Below, one piece after another: positions 55,521-63,643 of a stretch of DNA of 64,000 nucleotides. The DNA lies in assembly GCF_000949865.1 (NCBI RefSeq), contig NZ_JWJH01000009.1:62001-126000 (forward strand). The letters are read 5' to 3'. A program made the position numbers and the translations under genes. This DNA comes from Rhizobium nepotum 39/7. GTDB lineage: Bacteria > Pseudomonadota > Alphaproteobacteria > Rhizobiales > Rhizobiaceae. Within the stretch, counting starts at the first letter, position 1. Each line of letters starts with the position of its first letter. Under the pieces are notes generated by a model. That model ran no database searches and was not told where the DNA came from. It saw nothing but the letters and a program-made list of their open reading frames with translations.

Positions 55521-56246
55521 TCAAAGCATGCCGAGGAACTGCTTGAGTTCCGGCGTCCGGGGATTGGCGAAAACCTCTTCCGGCGGGCCGATTTCGTGCA
55601 CACGTCCCTGATGCATGAAGACGACGCGCGAGCAGACGTCGCGGGCGAACTTCATTTCATGCGTCACCATCAACAGCGTCATGCCCTCCTTTGCCAGCTC
55701 GCGCACGACAGCCAGCACCTCGGACACGAGTTCGGGGTCGAGCGCCGAGGTGATCTCGTCGCAGAGAAGGGCGATCGGCTGCATGGCAAGGGCACGGGCA
55801 ATCGCCACACGCTGCTGCTGGCCGCCGGACAGTTCGTCCGGATAGGCATCGAACTTGTGCGCCAGCCCGACACGCTCCAGCATCTTGCGCGCCGTCACCT
55901 CTGCCTCCGGCTTGGTGACCTTCTTCACCACCATCTGCGAAAGCATGACATTGCCGCCGGCCGTCAGATGCGGAAAGAGATTGAACTGCTGGAAGATCAT
56001 GCCGACCTTCAGCCTCAATGCCTTCAGATGCAGCTCGTCGTCCAGCAATTGCGCACCCGCCACCTGGATCGAACCGTTGCTGATCGTCTCCAGCCCGTTG
56101 ATGCAGCGAAGCAGTGTCGATTTTCCGGAGCCGCTTTTCCCGATGATGGCGATCACCTCGCCGGGTTCGACATCCAGATTTATGCCCTTCAGTACCTCAT
56201 TGTCGCCAAAGCTCTTGTGGACTTCAGTGATTTCGATGAGCGACAT
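55521..56246 (-). CDS. Amino acid ABC transporter ATPase, GlnQ type
   Basis: A 241-residue ATPase of the polar amino acid family. It has Walker A GKSGSGKST, signature LSGGQQQRVAIARAL, Walker B LLCDEITSALD and VTHEMKF. It overlaps the upstream permease by 23 bases and ends the operon that starts with the GntR regulator at 59159. Confidence 0.95.
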   Translation of the reverse strand: MSLIEITEVHKSFGDNEVLKGINLDVEPGEVIAIIGKSGSGKSTLLRCINGLETISNGSIQVAGAQLLDDELHLKALRLKVGMIFQQFNLFPHLTAGGNVMLSQMVVKKVTKPEAEVTARKMLERVGLAHKFDAYPDELSGGQQQRVAIARALAMQPIALLCDEITSALDPELVSEVLAVVRELAKEGMTLLMVTHEMKFARDVCSRVVFMHQGRVHEIGPPEEVFANPRTPELKQFLGML

Positions 56247-56883
56247 TGAGCTTCCTTTCGAGGAACTGGCTGGACTTCGACAGCGGCCAGCAGAGAGCGA
56301 AGTAGATGAGAGCGACCAGCCCGTAGACGGTGAAAGGCTGGAAGGTGGCGTTGGTAACGATCGTGCCGGCCTTGGACAGTTCGACGAAACCGATGATGGA
56401 GGTGAGCGCGGTACCCTTGACGACCTGTACGGAGAAACCGACCGTCGGCGGAATGGCGATCTTCATCGCCTGCGGCAGAATGACGTAACGCATCTGTTGC
56501 AGGCGGCCCATGGCGAGGCTGGCCGAAGCTTCCCATTGCCCTTTGGCAATCGCCTCCACGCAGCCACGCCAGATTTCCGCAAGAAACGCGGCCGTCCAGA
56601 GGATCAGCGCAACGCCCGCCGCAAGCCAGGCAGGAACATCGATCCCGAAGAGACCGAGACCGAAGAAGGCGATGAAGAGCTGCATCAGAAGCGGTGTGCC
56701 CTGAAAGACTTCGATATAGATGCGGGCCGCACGGTTCAAAGCCCGGCGCGGACTGATGCGCAGCCACAGAAGCACAATGCCGACCATGCCGCCGCCAATG
56801 AAGGAAACGAGCGAGAGCAGCAGCGTCCAGCGGGCGGAAAGCAAAAGATTGCGCAGAATGTCCCACAGAGTGAATTCGGTCAT
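56224..56883 (-). CDS. Polar amino acid ABC transporter permease (1)
   Basis: A 219-residue His/Glu/Gln/Arg/opine-family permease. A helix begins near residue 20 (LLSLVSFIGGGMVGIVLLW), GTPLLMQLFIAFFGL marks the membrane core, and the EAA loop is EASASLAMGRLQQMRYVILPQA in sequence. It overlaps its partner permease by four bases. Confidence 0.95.
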   Translation of the reverse strand: MTEFTLWDILRNLLLSARWTLLLSLVSFIGGGMVGIVLLWLRISPRRALNRAARIYIEVFQGTPLLMQLFIAFFGLGLFGIDVPAWLAAGVALILWTAAFLAEIWRGCVEAIAKGQWEASASLAMGRLQQMRYVILPQAMKIAIPPTVGFSVQVVKGTALTSIIGFVELSKAGTIVTNATFQPFTVYGLVALIYFALCWPLSKSSQFLERKLNVAHRNH

Positions 56884-57551
56884 CGTGCCGCCCTCCTCGG
56901 AAAGAGAAAGCTGCCGAGCGCCAGCATGCCCTGCCGCAGCAGGATGGCGAGCAGCAGGTAGATGATAGTTGACAGGATGTAGGCCTCGAAGGCGCGGAAC
57001 GTACGCGACTGGATGAAGTTCGCTGCAAAGGTCAGGTCTTCCACGGCAATCTGCGAGACAACCGCCGAGCCGAGCATGACGATCACCACCTGCGAGGAGA
57101 GCGCCGGCCAGATGCGTTGCAGCGAAGGCGTCAGCACCACATGGCGGAAGGTTTCGAAGCGCGTCATGGCAAGGCTCGCGCCCGCCTCGAACTGGCCCTT
57201 CGGCGTCGCCTGAATACCGGCACGGATGATTTCGCAGCTATAGGCGCCGAGATTTACGATCATCGCCAGATTGGCCGCGGTCAGCTCCGAAAGCTTGAAA
57301 CCAAGCGATGGCAGGCCGAAGAAGATGAAGAACAGCTGGATGAGGAAGGGCGTGTTGCGGATGAGTTCCACATAGGTGCCGACCACGGGCTTCAGCCATG
57401 AAGGGCCCAGCGCCCTGGCCCAGGCGCAGGCGATGCCGAGCGAGACGCCGACCACGCCGCCGACCAGCGTAAGTTGGCTGGTAATGGCAATGCCTTTGGC
57501 AATTTGTGGCCAATATTCGCCAAGCCACAGGAAATCAAATTGATAGCTCAA
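56880..57551 (-). CDS. Polar amino acid ABC transporter permease (2)
   Basis: A 223-residue permease of the same family. It has RNTPFLIQLFFIFFGLPSLGFKL in its first half and the EAA loop EAGASLAMTRFETFRHVVLTP. It follows the binding-protein gene after 72 bases that contain a stem-loop, and forms a heterodimer with the next gene product. Confidence 0.95.
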   Translation of the reverse strand: MSYQFDFLWLGEYWPQIAKGIAITSQLTLVGGVVGVSLGIACAWARALGPSWLKPVVGTYVELIRNTPFLIQLFFIFFGLPSLGFKLSELTAANLAMIVNLGAYSCEIIRAGIQATPKGQFEAGASLAMTRFETFRHVVLTPSLQRIWPALSSQVVIVMLGSAVVSQIAVEDLTFAANFIQSRTFRAFEAYILSTIIYLLLAILLRQGMLALGSFLFPRRAAR

Positions 57552-57583
57552 GAAACTGTCCCCTTGCGCCGGTGGAGAAAGGC

Positions 57584-57608
57584 GTCATCCCGGCGGGTCC
57601 GGGATGAC
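57584..57608 (-). promoter_or_regulatory. Stem-loop between binding-protein and permease genes
   Basis: Perfect 10-base arms GTCATCCCGG (57584-57593) and CCGGGATGAC (57599-57608) around five bases, 15 bases after the binding-protein stop. The arms also resemble a dispersed rhizobial repeat. It is the fourth equivalent hairpin in the window. Confidence 0.6.
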
Positions 57609-57623
57609 CAGGGTAAAGGGTGA

Positions 57624-58409
57624 TCAAAGATCTTTCGGCAGATCCTGGCCGAGCCATTTGGCGGCGATCGCATTCAGCGAACCGTCCGCCTTGGCTGACG
57701 CGATGGTGGCGTTGACCTTTTCAAGCAGGGCCGTCTCGCTCTTGTTGAGGCCGATGTAGCAGGGAGAGTTCTTGATGAGGAACTTCATTTCCGGGCGCTT
57801 CGGCGGGTTCCTGGCGAGAATTGCGGCTGCGACCACATTGCCGGTCGCAACGACTTCCGCCTGGCCGGAAAGGAAGGCGGAGATGGTGCCGTTATTGTCC
57901 TCGTAGCGCTTGATGGTGGCGTCCGAAGGCGCAACTTTAGTCAGTTCCAGATCCTCGACGGAGCCACGGGTGACGGCGACGGTCTTGCCCGTCAAGTCCT
58001 CGGCCTTGGAGACCGCAAGATCGGTCGGGCCGAAAACGCCGTTGAAGAAGGGCGCATAGGCATCAGAGAAATCGATGACCTTTTCGCGTTCCGCGTTCTT
58101 GCCAAGACTGGAGATCACGAGATCAACCTTGTTGGTCTGGAGATAGGGAACGCGGTTGGCGCTGGTGACCGGCACGAGTTCCACCTTCACGCCCAACTTG
58201 TCGGCGATCAGCTTGGCCATGTCGATGTCGTAACCTTGGGGGGTCATATCAGCCGCAACGCTGCCGAAGGGCGGGAAATCCTGCGGCACGGCCACACGCA
58301 GCGTTCCGCGTGCAGTGATGTCGGCAAGGGCATCCGCCTTGGCGGGCGCGGAAAGACCAAAAGCGGTCGCCATTGCTGCGGCAGCGATGAGTGTCCGTCT
58401 GAAGATCAT
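57624..58409 (-). CDS. Polar amino acid ABC transporter substrate-binding protein, family 3
   Basis: A 261-residue periplasmic protein with a Sec signal (MIFRRTLIAAAAMATAFGLSAPAKA). It has the family 3 blocks GTLRVAVPQDFPPFGSV, GYDIDMAKLIADKLGVKVELVPVTSANRVPYL in sequence, and NKVDLVISSLGKNAEREKVIDFSDAY. It would bind a polar amino acid or an opine-like compound. It starts just after the regulator gene (three-base gap). Confidence 0.94.
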   Translation of the reverse strand: MIFRRTLIAAAAMATAFGLSAPAKADALADITARGTLRVAVPQDFPPFGSVAADMTPQGYDIDMAKLIADKLGVKVELVPVTSANRVPYLQTNKVDLVISSLGKNAEREKVIDFSDAYAPFFNGVFGPTDLAVSKAEDLTGKTVAVTRGSVEDLELTKVAPSDATIKRYEDNNGTISAFLSGQAEVVATGNVVAAAILARNPPKRPEMKFLIKNSPCYIGLNKSETALLEKVNATIASAKADGSLNAIAAKWLGQDLPKDL

Positions 58410-58412
58410 CTG

Positions 58413-59159
58413 TCATTCTCCTTTTGATGATTTTTGTTGCGTATGGATTTTGTCCGGATCGCCGGCATTCATTTCCGGCAAGGCGAGCGAGTGGCGAAGG
58501 CCCGCGAGTGGGTCCGGGCGGCGTGTGAGGTCGAGGCCGGTTTCCACCTCGTCGAGATGTTCTATGGAAAGTTCCGCCGCCTTCACGAAATCGCCCGCAG
58601 CCATGGCGTCGAAAATCCGGCAGTGCCCCTCATGGGACTGGAGGGCGTGGAATTCCGACTGGTAGAGCATGGAAATCAGAATTGTCCGGGCGGTGAGATC
58701 GCGCAGCAGCTCGATGAGCACGGCATTGCCGCAAAGCTCCGCGATGCGGATATGGAAATCGCCCATCAGGCAGGTAAGGCGCTGGCGGTCGGCAGCGGCT
58801 ATCGCGACCCTCTCTTCCTCGAGATGCGCGAGGAGAACCTTGCGCCCCTCCTCCGACAGAACCCGCATGCTGCGCAGCAATCCGGATTCGATGATCCGCC
58901 GCGCCTCGTAGATGGTCATTGCCTCCTCGGCGGAAGGCTCGACGACGAACCACCCCCGCCGTGCACTGACATGGACGATGCCGCGCGTTTCCAGCCGCAT
59001 CATCGCCTCCCGTACCCGGGTGCGCGAAACGGAGAAAAGTCCAGCCAGCTGATTTTCGCTGAGCCGCGTGCCCGGCCGGATGCGCGCCGAAAGAATGCCG
59101 GAAATGATGGCTTCTTCGATGTTTATCTGACGGTCCTGCCTGGTATGTAAATCTTGCAT
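58413..59159 (-). CDS. GntR-family regulator with FCD domain
   Basis: A 248-residue regulator. The winged helix reads GTRLSENQLAGLFSVSRTRVREAMMRLETRGIV in sequence, and the FCD domain is recognised from YEARRIIESGLLRSM and the His in FHIRIAELCGN. It is the first gene of the amino acid importer operon (three-base gap to the binding-protein gene) and probably autoregulates it. A GTATGT/GCATAC imperfect inverted repeat near the start codon (about 59142-59160) may be its site. Confidence 0.92.
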   Translation of the reverse strand: MQDLHTRQDRQINIEEAIISGILSARIRPGTRLSENQLAGLFSVSRTRVREAMMRLETRGIVHVSARRGWFVVEPSAEEAMTIYEARRIIESGLLRSMRVLSEEGRKVLLAHLEEERVAIAAADRQRLTCLMGDFHIRIAELCGNAVLIELLRDLTARTILISMLYQSEFHALQSHEGHCRIFDAMAAGDFVKAAELSIEHLDEVETGLDLTRRPDPLAGLRHSLALPEMNAGDPDKIHTQQKSSKGE

Positions 59160-59238
59160 ACAAGACTGAAAGCAAGGCCCATGCCAGAACGGATTATTCT
59201 TTTAAAATCAAAAAATACCTAAAATTGCCGCACCTGCT

Positions 59239-59253
59239 CGCTTAAAATTTAAG
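59239..59253. promoter_or_regulatory. AT-rich palindrome upstream of the GntR-type gene
   Basis: GCTTAAA and TTTAAGC around one A, a perfect 15-base palindrome, in the AT-rich 166-base gap that holds the promoter of the 59159 operon. The protein that might bind it is unknown. Confidence 0.4.
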
Positions 59254-59325
59254 CAAGAAAATCGACATGCACCCAAAAAATGCAAAGCTATATAACCGCG
59301 ACGGCCTTGCCAGGGAGCTTTCGTC

Positions 59326-60306
59326 TTAACCCGCCTTGAACCGGTCGAAAGCCGTGAGGTGTTTGACCGTGGGATCGGCGTCCCAGCGGTAAATCTCGGT
59401 TCGAAGGAAATGCAGCTCGTCTTCGAGCTTTTCTTCCGGCAGTTCCACCCACCAGGATTTCGGCCGGCCATCGGAACCATCCGACCAGCGGTAGCTCCGC
59501 TTTTTCAGATGATCCTTCATGTCGAACGGACTGTTTTCGGCATAAATGCGGACCCGGGAATGCTGGCTGGCCTCGTGGAGTTCCATGAAGGGCGTCCCGC
59601 TTTGGCCGGGGCGCTGCTGTTCCAGCACCTCCAGCAACGCAAAACAATCGTCGACGGCGCGATGGCCGTCGTGGAAATAGCCGGATTGCCCGATCAGATA
59701 GGCAAGCTTGCTGCCCTCGAAGCCCCGCGCACTCCAGTCAATCTCCGAAACCGAGCAGGCCCAGGCTTTGTCACGAAAGATCGGCGAGAAGGCTTCGCAA
59801 AAGGGACGGTCGAAGCCGGCATTGTGGGCGATGATCAAATCGGCATCGGCAATGAGAGAGGTCAGCAGGTCGATGTCTATCGCCTGCCCGGCAACCATCT
59901 CATCGGTGATGCCCGTCAGCCGCGTGATCTCCTCCGGAATGGCGATACCCGGCTGTCGCAACCCGCCATAGACGCCGGTGACATCGCCGATCGCCCCCTG
60001 ATCGTCGAATGTGAAGGTGATGACGCCGATTTCGATGATCTCGTCAGTTCGGTGGTTAAGGCCCGTCGTCTCGGTATCGAGGATGACACCATGGCGTGGA
60101 AATCCCGGCCTGGGCTGCTCGCTGATCGCGCGCGGCTGCAGCTTGCGCAAGATGCGGTATTGGCCGGTGGATTCGAGATATGCGGCCAGAACCTCATCGT
60201 CAGGAACCGTCTTCTGCGCCGTTTCGCGGCCACCCGCTTTTCGCCCCCGTTCAGCCTGGGGAAGCCGCGCCGTCGCGGAAGCGAAAAAATCCAACTGGGA
60301 GGTCAT
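59326..60306 (-). CDS. DnaQ-like 3'-5' exonuclease
   Basis: A 326-residue DEDDh exonuclease. ExoI is LDTETTGL, ExoII HNAGFDRPF and ExoIII HRAVDD, so all catalytic acids and the His are in place. The N-terminal ~60 residues are charged and specific to this group. The C-terminal segment (SQHSRVRIYAENSPFDMKDHLKKRSYRW in sequence) is a feature of a rhizobial subfamily. It trims 3' ends of DNA or RNA; it is not the polymerase III epsilon subunit by context. It stands alone. Confidence 0.92.
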   Translation of the reverse strand: MTSQLDFFASATARLPQAERGRKAGGRETAQKTVPDDEVLAAYLESTGQYRILRKLQPRAISEQPRPGFPRHGVILDTETTGLNHRTDEIIEIGVITFTFDDQGAIGDVTGVYGGLRQPGIAIPEEITRLTGITDEMVAGQAIDIDLLTSLIADADLIIAHNAGFDRPFCEAFSPIFRDKAWACSVSEIDWSARGFEGSKLAYLIGQSGYFHDGHRAVDDCFALLEVLEQQRPGQSGTPFMELHEASQHSRVRIYAENSPFDMKDHLKKRSYRWSDGSDGRPKSWWVELPEEKLEDELHFLRTEIYRWDADPTVKHLTAFDRFKAG

Positions 60307-60446
60307 TGTTCTGCTGTCCGCTTTGGCCGGAAATCGAGATTGAGTACTCCAACATATGCGCAGAGGCTCACACTAACAACACCGGTTGCGGCGATCCACA
60401 GAAACCGAACCCTGCCGCCCTAGCGTTCCTCGCGCCGCATTTCCGA

Positions 60447-60476
60447 TAAAAAGCGAGGGCGGAATGTTCCGCCCTC
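60447..60476 (-). terminator. Rho-independent terminator after the flavin monooxygenase gene
   Basis: GAGGGCGGAA and TTCCGCCCTC arms (60455-60476) form a hairpin followed on the minus strand by GC and five T. It lies about 40 bases past the stop at 60515. Confidence 0.85.
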
Positions 60477-60514
60477 TCCTTTCATCGTGTGTTTGCCGGG
60501 AATACCCAGTCCGC

Positions 60515-62314
60515 TCAGCGCGTGTGGTGAACCGGCTGAAGCGCATAGACCGGCGTTTTAATGCCCTCCATCCGCGCCTTCAACTGCAAGGCGAGATATT
60601 GCGAATAATGGCGCGACTGGTGCAGGTTGCCGCCGTGGAACCACAGCGCCTCCTGTTGCGTCGGCTTCCACATGTTGCGCTGCTCGCCTTCCCATGGTCC
60701 GGGATCCTTTGGCGTATCCGAGCCTAGCCCCCAGACCTTGCCGACCCTGTCCGCTGTTTCCTGATCGATGAGATCAGCGACCCAGCCATTCATCGAACCG
60801 TAGCCTGTCGCATAGACGATGACGTCAGCGGGAATCTCCCTGCCATCGGCAAGTTTTATCGAGTTCTCCGTGATCTCGTCCACCTGACCGGCGGCGAGCT
60901 TCACCTTGCCGTCGATGATGAGCTGCGAGGCGCCGATATCGATATAATAACCGGAGCCGCGCCGCAGATACTTCATGAAGAGGCCAGAGCCGTCCGCACC
61001 CCAGTCGAGCTGGAACCCGGTTTTTTCCAGCGCGGCGTAGAAGTCGGCATCACGCTCCCGCATCCTGTCGTAAAGCGGGATCTGGAACTCATGCATGATC
61101 CGGTAAGGCAGCGACGCGAAGATGAGATCGGCCTTCGCCGTCGTCACGCCATTCGCCAGCGCCTGTTCGGAATAGAGCGCACCGAGCCCTATATCCATCA
61201 ACGTGTCGGATTTGACGATATGGGTGGTCGAGCGCTGGATCATGGTGACGTCGACACCCGCTTCATGGAGCGCGGCACAGATATCGTGGGCTGAATTGTT
61301 CGAGCCGACGACCGCCACCTTCTTGCCCTTATAACCATCCGGCCCCGGGTGCTGCGAAGAATGGTGCTGATCGCCGCTGAACCGGTCCCGACCCTTGAAC
61401 TCGGGAATATTGGCCTTGCCGGACATGCCGGTGGCAAAGACCAGTTGTTTCGGCCGGAGCACCACCTCCTCGCCGTCGCGATCAACGACGATCGTCCATT
61501 CCTTCGCCGCCTCGTCCCATTTGGCGGACTTGGCGGTGGAGCGGGTCCAGTAATTCAGCTCCATCACCTTGGTGTAGAATTCCAGCCAGTCGCCAATCTT
61601 GTCCTTGGGCGCAAAGACCGGCCAGTTCTTCGGGAAATCGATGTAGGGCAGATGATCGTACCAGACCGGGTCATGCAGGCAGAGCGACTTGTAGCGCTTG
61701 CGCCAGCTGTCACCCGGCCGGTCATTCTTTTCAAGTATGATCGTCGGCACGCCGAGCTGGCGCAGCCGCGCACCCAGCGCGATGCCGCCCTGACCGCCAC
61801 CGATGATGACGGTATAGGGCTGCTTGTCGTAGCCGAGCGTGCGCGCTTCCTCCTCGCGCTCCTCCTGCCACGTTTTTGCGCCAAGGTTCTGGCCATGCCG
61901 GGCGCCGAGCGGGCGGGTGAAACCCGACTTCTCCTCGTGGCCCTTCAGTTCGGAAAGCGCCGTCAGCAGCGTCCATATCTGCCCGTTCTTGAAGCGAACC
62001 AGACCGTAACCGCGCCCGGTTGCCGTTTCGAAGGTGATCCAGCTTTCCAGCACGCCGTCCGCTTCCGTTGCCTCCTCGCCGGTGGCGATGCGCCAGTGTG
62101 AGGGTCTGGCCGTCGAAAGCTGCGATTGCAGCATGTCTCGCACCTGATCGCGGCCCTCAACGGTCTTGATATTCCAGGTAAAGGCGACGAGATCGCGCCA
62201 GTAACAATCCTCGGCAAACAGATTGACGGCATCGTCGATGCGGCCGGCTTCGAGTGCTGCCCTGAACGTATCGAGAAGCGCCTGAAGGCGGGTGGTGGGG
62301 GTTTTTTCGAGCAT
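60515..62314 (-). CDS. Flavin-containing monooxygenase with N-terminal SnoaL-like domain
   Basis: A 599-residue enzyme. An N-terminal SnoaL/NTF2-like domain (about residues 8-120: FRAALEAGRIDDAVNLFAEDCYWRDL in sequence) precedes an FAD-binding motif IIGGGQGGIALGARL (near 170) and a class B flavin monooxygenase domain with an NADPH motif VAVVGSNNSAHDICAAL. It resembles YUCCA-like and Baeyer-Villiger-type monooxygenases; the substrate is unknown. It is the second gene after the sigma-54 promoter at 63490, following the alcohol dehydrogenase by 66 bases. Confidence 0.9.
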   Translation of the reverse strand: MLEKTPTTRLQALLDTFRAALEAGRIDDAVNLFAEDCYWRDLVAFTWNIKTVEGRDQVRDMLQSQLSTARPSHWRIATGEEATEADGVLESWITFETATGRGYGLVRFKNGQIWTLLTALSELKGHEEKSGFTRPLGARHGQNLGAKTWQEEREEEARTLGYDKQPYTVIIGGGQGGIALGARLRQLGVPTIILEKNDRPGDSWRKRYKSLCLHDPVWYDHLPYIDFPKNWPVFAPKDKIGDWLEFYTKVMELNYWTRSTAKSAKWDEAAKEWTIVVDRDGEEVVLRPKQLVFATGMSGKANIPEFKGRDRFSGDQHHSSQHPGPDGYKGKKVAVVGSNNSAHDICAALHEAGVDVTMIQRSTTHIVKSDTLMDIGLGALYSEQALANGVTTAKADLIFASLPYRIMHEFQIPLYDRMRERDADFYAALEKTGFQLDWGADGSGLFMKYLRRGSGYYIDIGASQLIIDGKVKLAAGQVDEITENSIKLADGREIPADVIVYATGYGSMNGWVADLIDQETADRVGKVWGLGSDTPKDPGPWEGEQRNMWKPTQQEALWFHGGNLHQSRHYSQYLALQLKARMEGIKTPVYALQPVHHTR

Positions 62315-62380
62315 GTGTTCCTCCTCCTGCTCAATGTGAAAACGGGACGGCTCCTCAACCGCCCCGCAAGACGGATCGGC

Positions 62381-63454
62381 CTATCGCGACAGGTCGATCA
62401 GGATTTTCAGATGTTTGCCGGCCGGGTCGAGCAACTGGTCGAACCCTTCCGTGACCGCTTCGCTGAGCGAGACATATTTGGTGACGATCCGGCTTGCCGG
62501 AATCTGGCCACTGGCGATCAGCCGGGCAACGCGCGGCCAATAATGGGTCGGATAGGCCCAGGAACCGCGAATATCGATGTCCTTGAAGGTCACGTCGAAC
62601 CAGTTCAACGGGTTTTCGCCGGGGTGCAGGCCGGTCTGCACCACGACGCCCTGCTTGCGCACGGCATCGGCGCAGTTCTTCAGCGCATATTCATTGCCAA
62701 CGCATTCGATGGCGACATCGCAGCCGACATTGCCTTCGGTCTCGGCCCGGATGACATCGCCGACCTTTTCCGTCTTGGGATTAATCGTGCGCACCTCGCC
62801 AAGCGCCTCCCGCGCCAGCGCCAGACGCGTATCGTTGAGATCGGAAAGGAATATCTGCGAGGCACCGGCCGCACGCGCCGCCATGGCGACGAGAATCCCG
62901 ATCGGTCCGGCACCGGTGACAAGCACGCTGCTACCGGCCGTCACGCCGCCACGGTCGCAGGCATAAACGGCGACTGCCGTCGGCTCGATGAGGGCCGCTT
63001 CCTGATCGGTAAGCGTGTCCGGTATCGGCTGAACGTTATAGTCGTTGAGAAGAGCGGCCTGCGCCATGCCGCCGGAGTGCCAGGACAGGCCGGCGAGTGC
63101 GAGATTGGCGCTCAGGTGATAGAGACCGCGATCGGCATAATAATCGCCATGGCGCGGCATGATGAGCGGCTGGATCGACACCCGGTCGCCGGGCTTTACA
63201 TGGCTGACGCCCTTGCCCACGGCCTTGACGACACCGCCGAATTCATGACCGAGAATTTGCGGACCGTATGCCCCGGTGAAAGGATGCGGCTCCTTCGGCA
63301 CGAAGATCGGGCCATAGGCGTATTCGTGCAGATCCGTGCCGCAGATGCCGCAAAATTTGTTTTCGACGAACACCTCGCCCGGACCGGGCTCGGGCGGCGT
63401 ATCCACATCTTCGATGCGTAGATCCTTGGCGGCGTGAAAGCGCAGTGCTTTCAT
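62381..63454 (-). CDS. Zinc-type alcohol dehydrogenase (2,3-butanediol/sorbitol dehydrogenase family), structural zinc site missing
   Basis: A 357-residue medium-chain dehydrogenase. Catalytic zinc ligands are present: Cys in CGICGTDLHEY and His-Glu in GHEFGGVV. The NAD motif is VLVTGAGPIGILVAM. The lobe that normally carries four structural-zinc Cys reads LIMPRHGDYYADRGLYHL and has none of them, so that zinc is lost. The ATG at 63454 has AGGAGGAAATG. It is the first gene behind the sigma-54 promoter and is probably activated by the AcoR-type protein next to it; a diol or alcohol substrate is likely (inference). Confidence 0.92.
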   Translation of the reverse strand: MKALRFHAAKDLRIEDVDTPPEPGPGEVFVENKFCGICGTDLHEYAYGPIFVPKEPHPFTGAYGPQILGHEFGGVVKAVGKGVSHVKPGDRVSIQPLIMPRHGDYYADRGLYHLSANLALAGLSWHSGGMAQAALLNDYNVQPIPDTLTDQEAALIEPTAVAVYACDRGGVTAGSSVLVTGAGPIGILVAMAARAAGASQIFLSDLNDTRLALAREALGEVRTINPKTEKVGDVIRAETEGNVGCDVAIECVGNEYALKNCADAVRKQGVVVQTGLHPGENPLNWFDVTFKDIDIRGSWAYPTHYWPRVARLIASGQIPASRIVTKYVSLSEAVTEGFDQLLDPAGKHLKILIDLSR

Positions 63455-63489
63455 TGCATTTCCTCCTGTTGTTCTTGCACAGGAAGTTC

Positions 63490-63505
63490 AGCAAGCGGCA
63501 TGCCA
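63490..63505 (-). promoter_or_regulatory. Sigma-54 (-24/-12) promoter for the dehydrogenase/monooxygenase operon
   Basis: On the minus strand the sequence is TGGCATGCCGCTTGCT, matching the consensus TGGCACG-N4-TTGCW at all but one position. It lies about 35 bases before the dehydrogenase ATG. A sigma-54 activator gene (AcoR type) is immediately upstream. Confidence 0.8.
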
Positions 63506-63591
63506 GAATGGGATATGCTCTATTACGTCGTGTTTTCAACGGGTTGCGAAAACGCGATTTCATTCCGGCAGACGAATGCAACAGGTCGTGC

Positions 63592-63605
63592 GCAACAGGT
63601 GTTGC
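63592..63605. promoter_or_regulatory. Candidate upstream activator site of the AcoR-type protein
   Basis: GCAACA-GG-TGTTGC, a perfect 6+2+6 palindrome, about 85 bases upstream of the -24/-12 element. GCAACAGG is repeated 13 bases away at 63579-63586. Position and form fit an enhancer site. Confidence 0.5.
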
Positions 63606-63643
63606 AGCAGTTGCGCCAGCTCGGGCACATCAGTCCAGACGCA

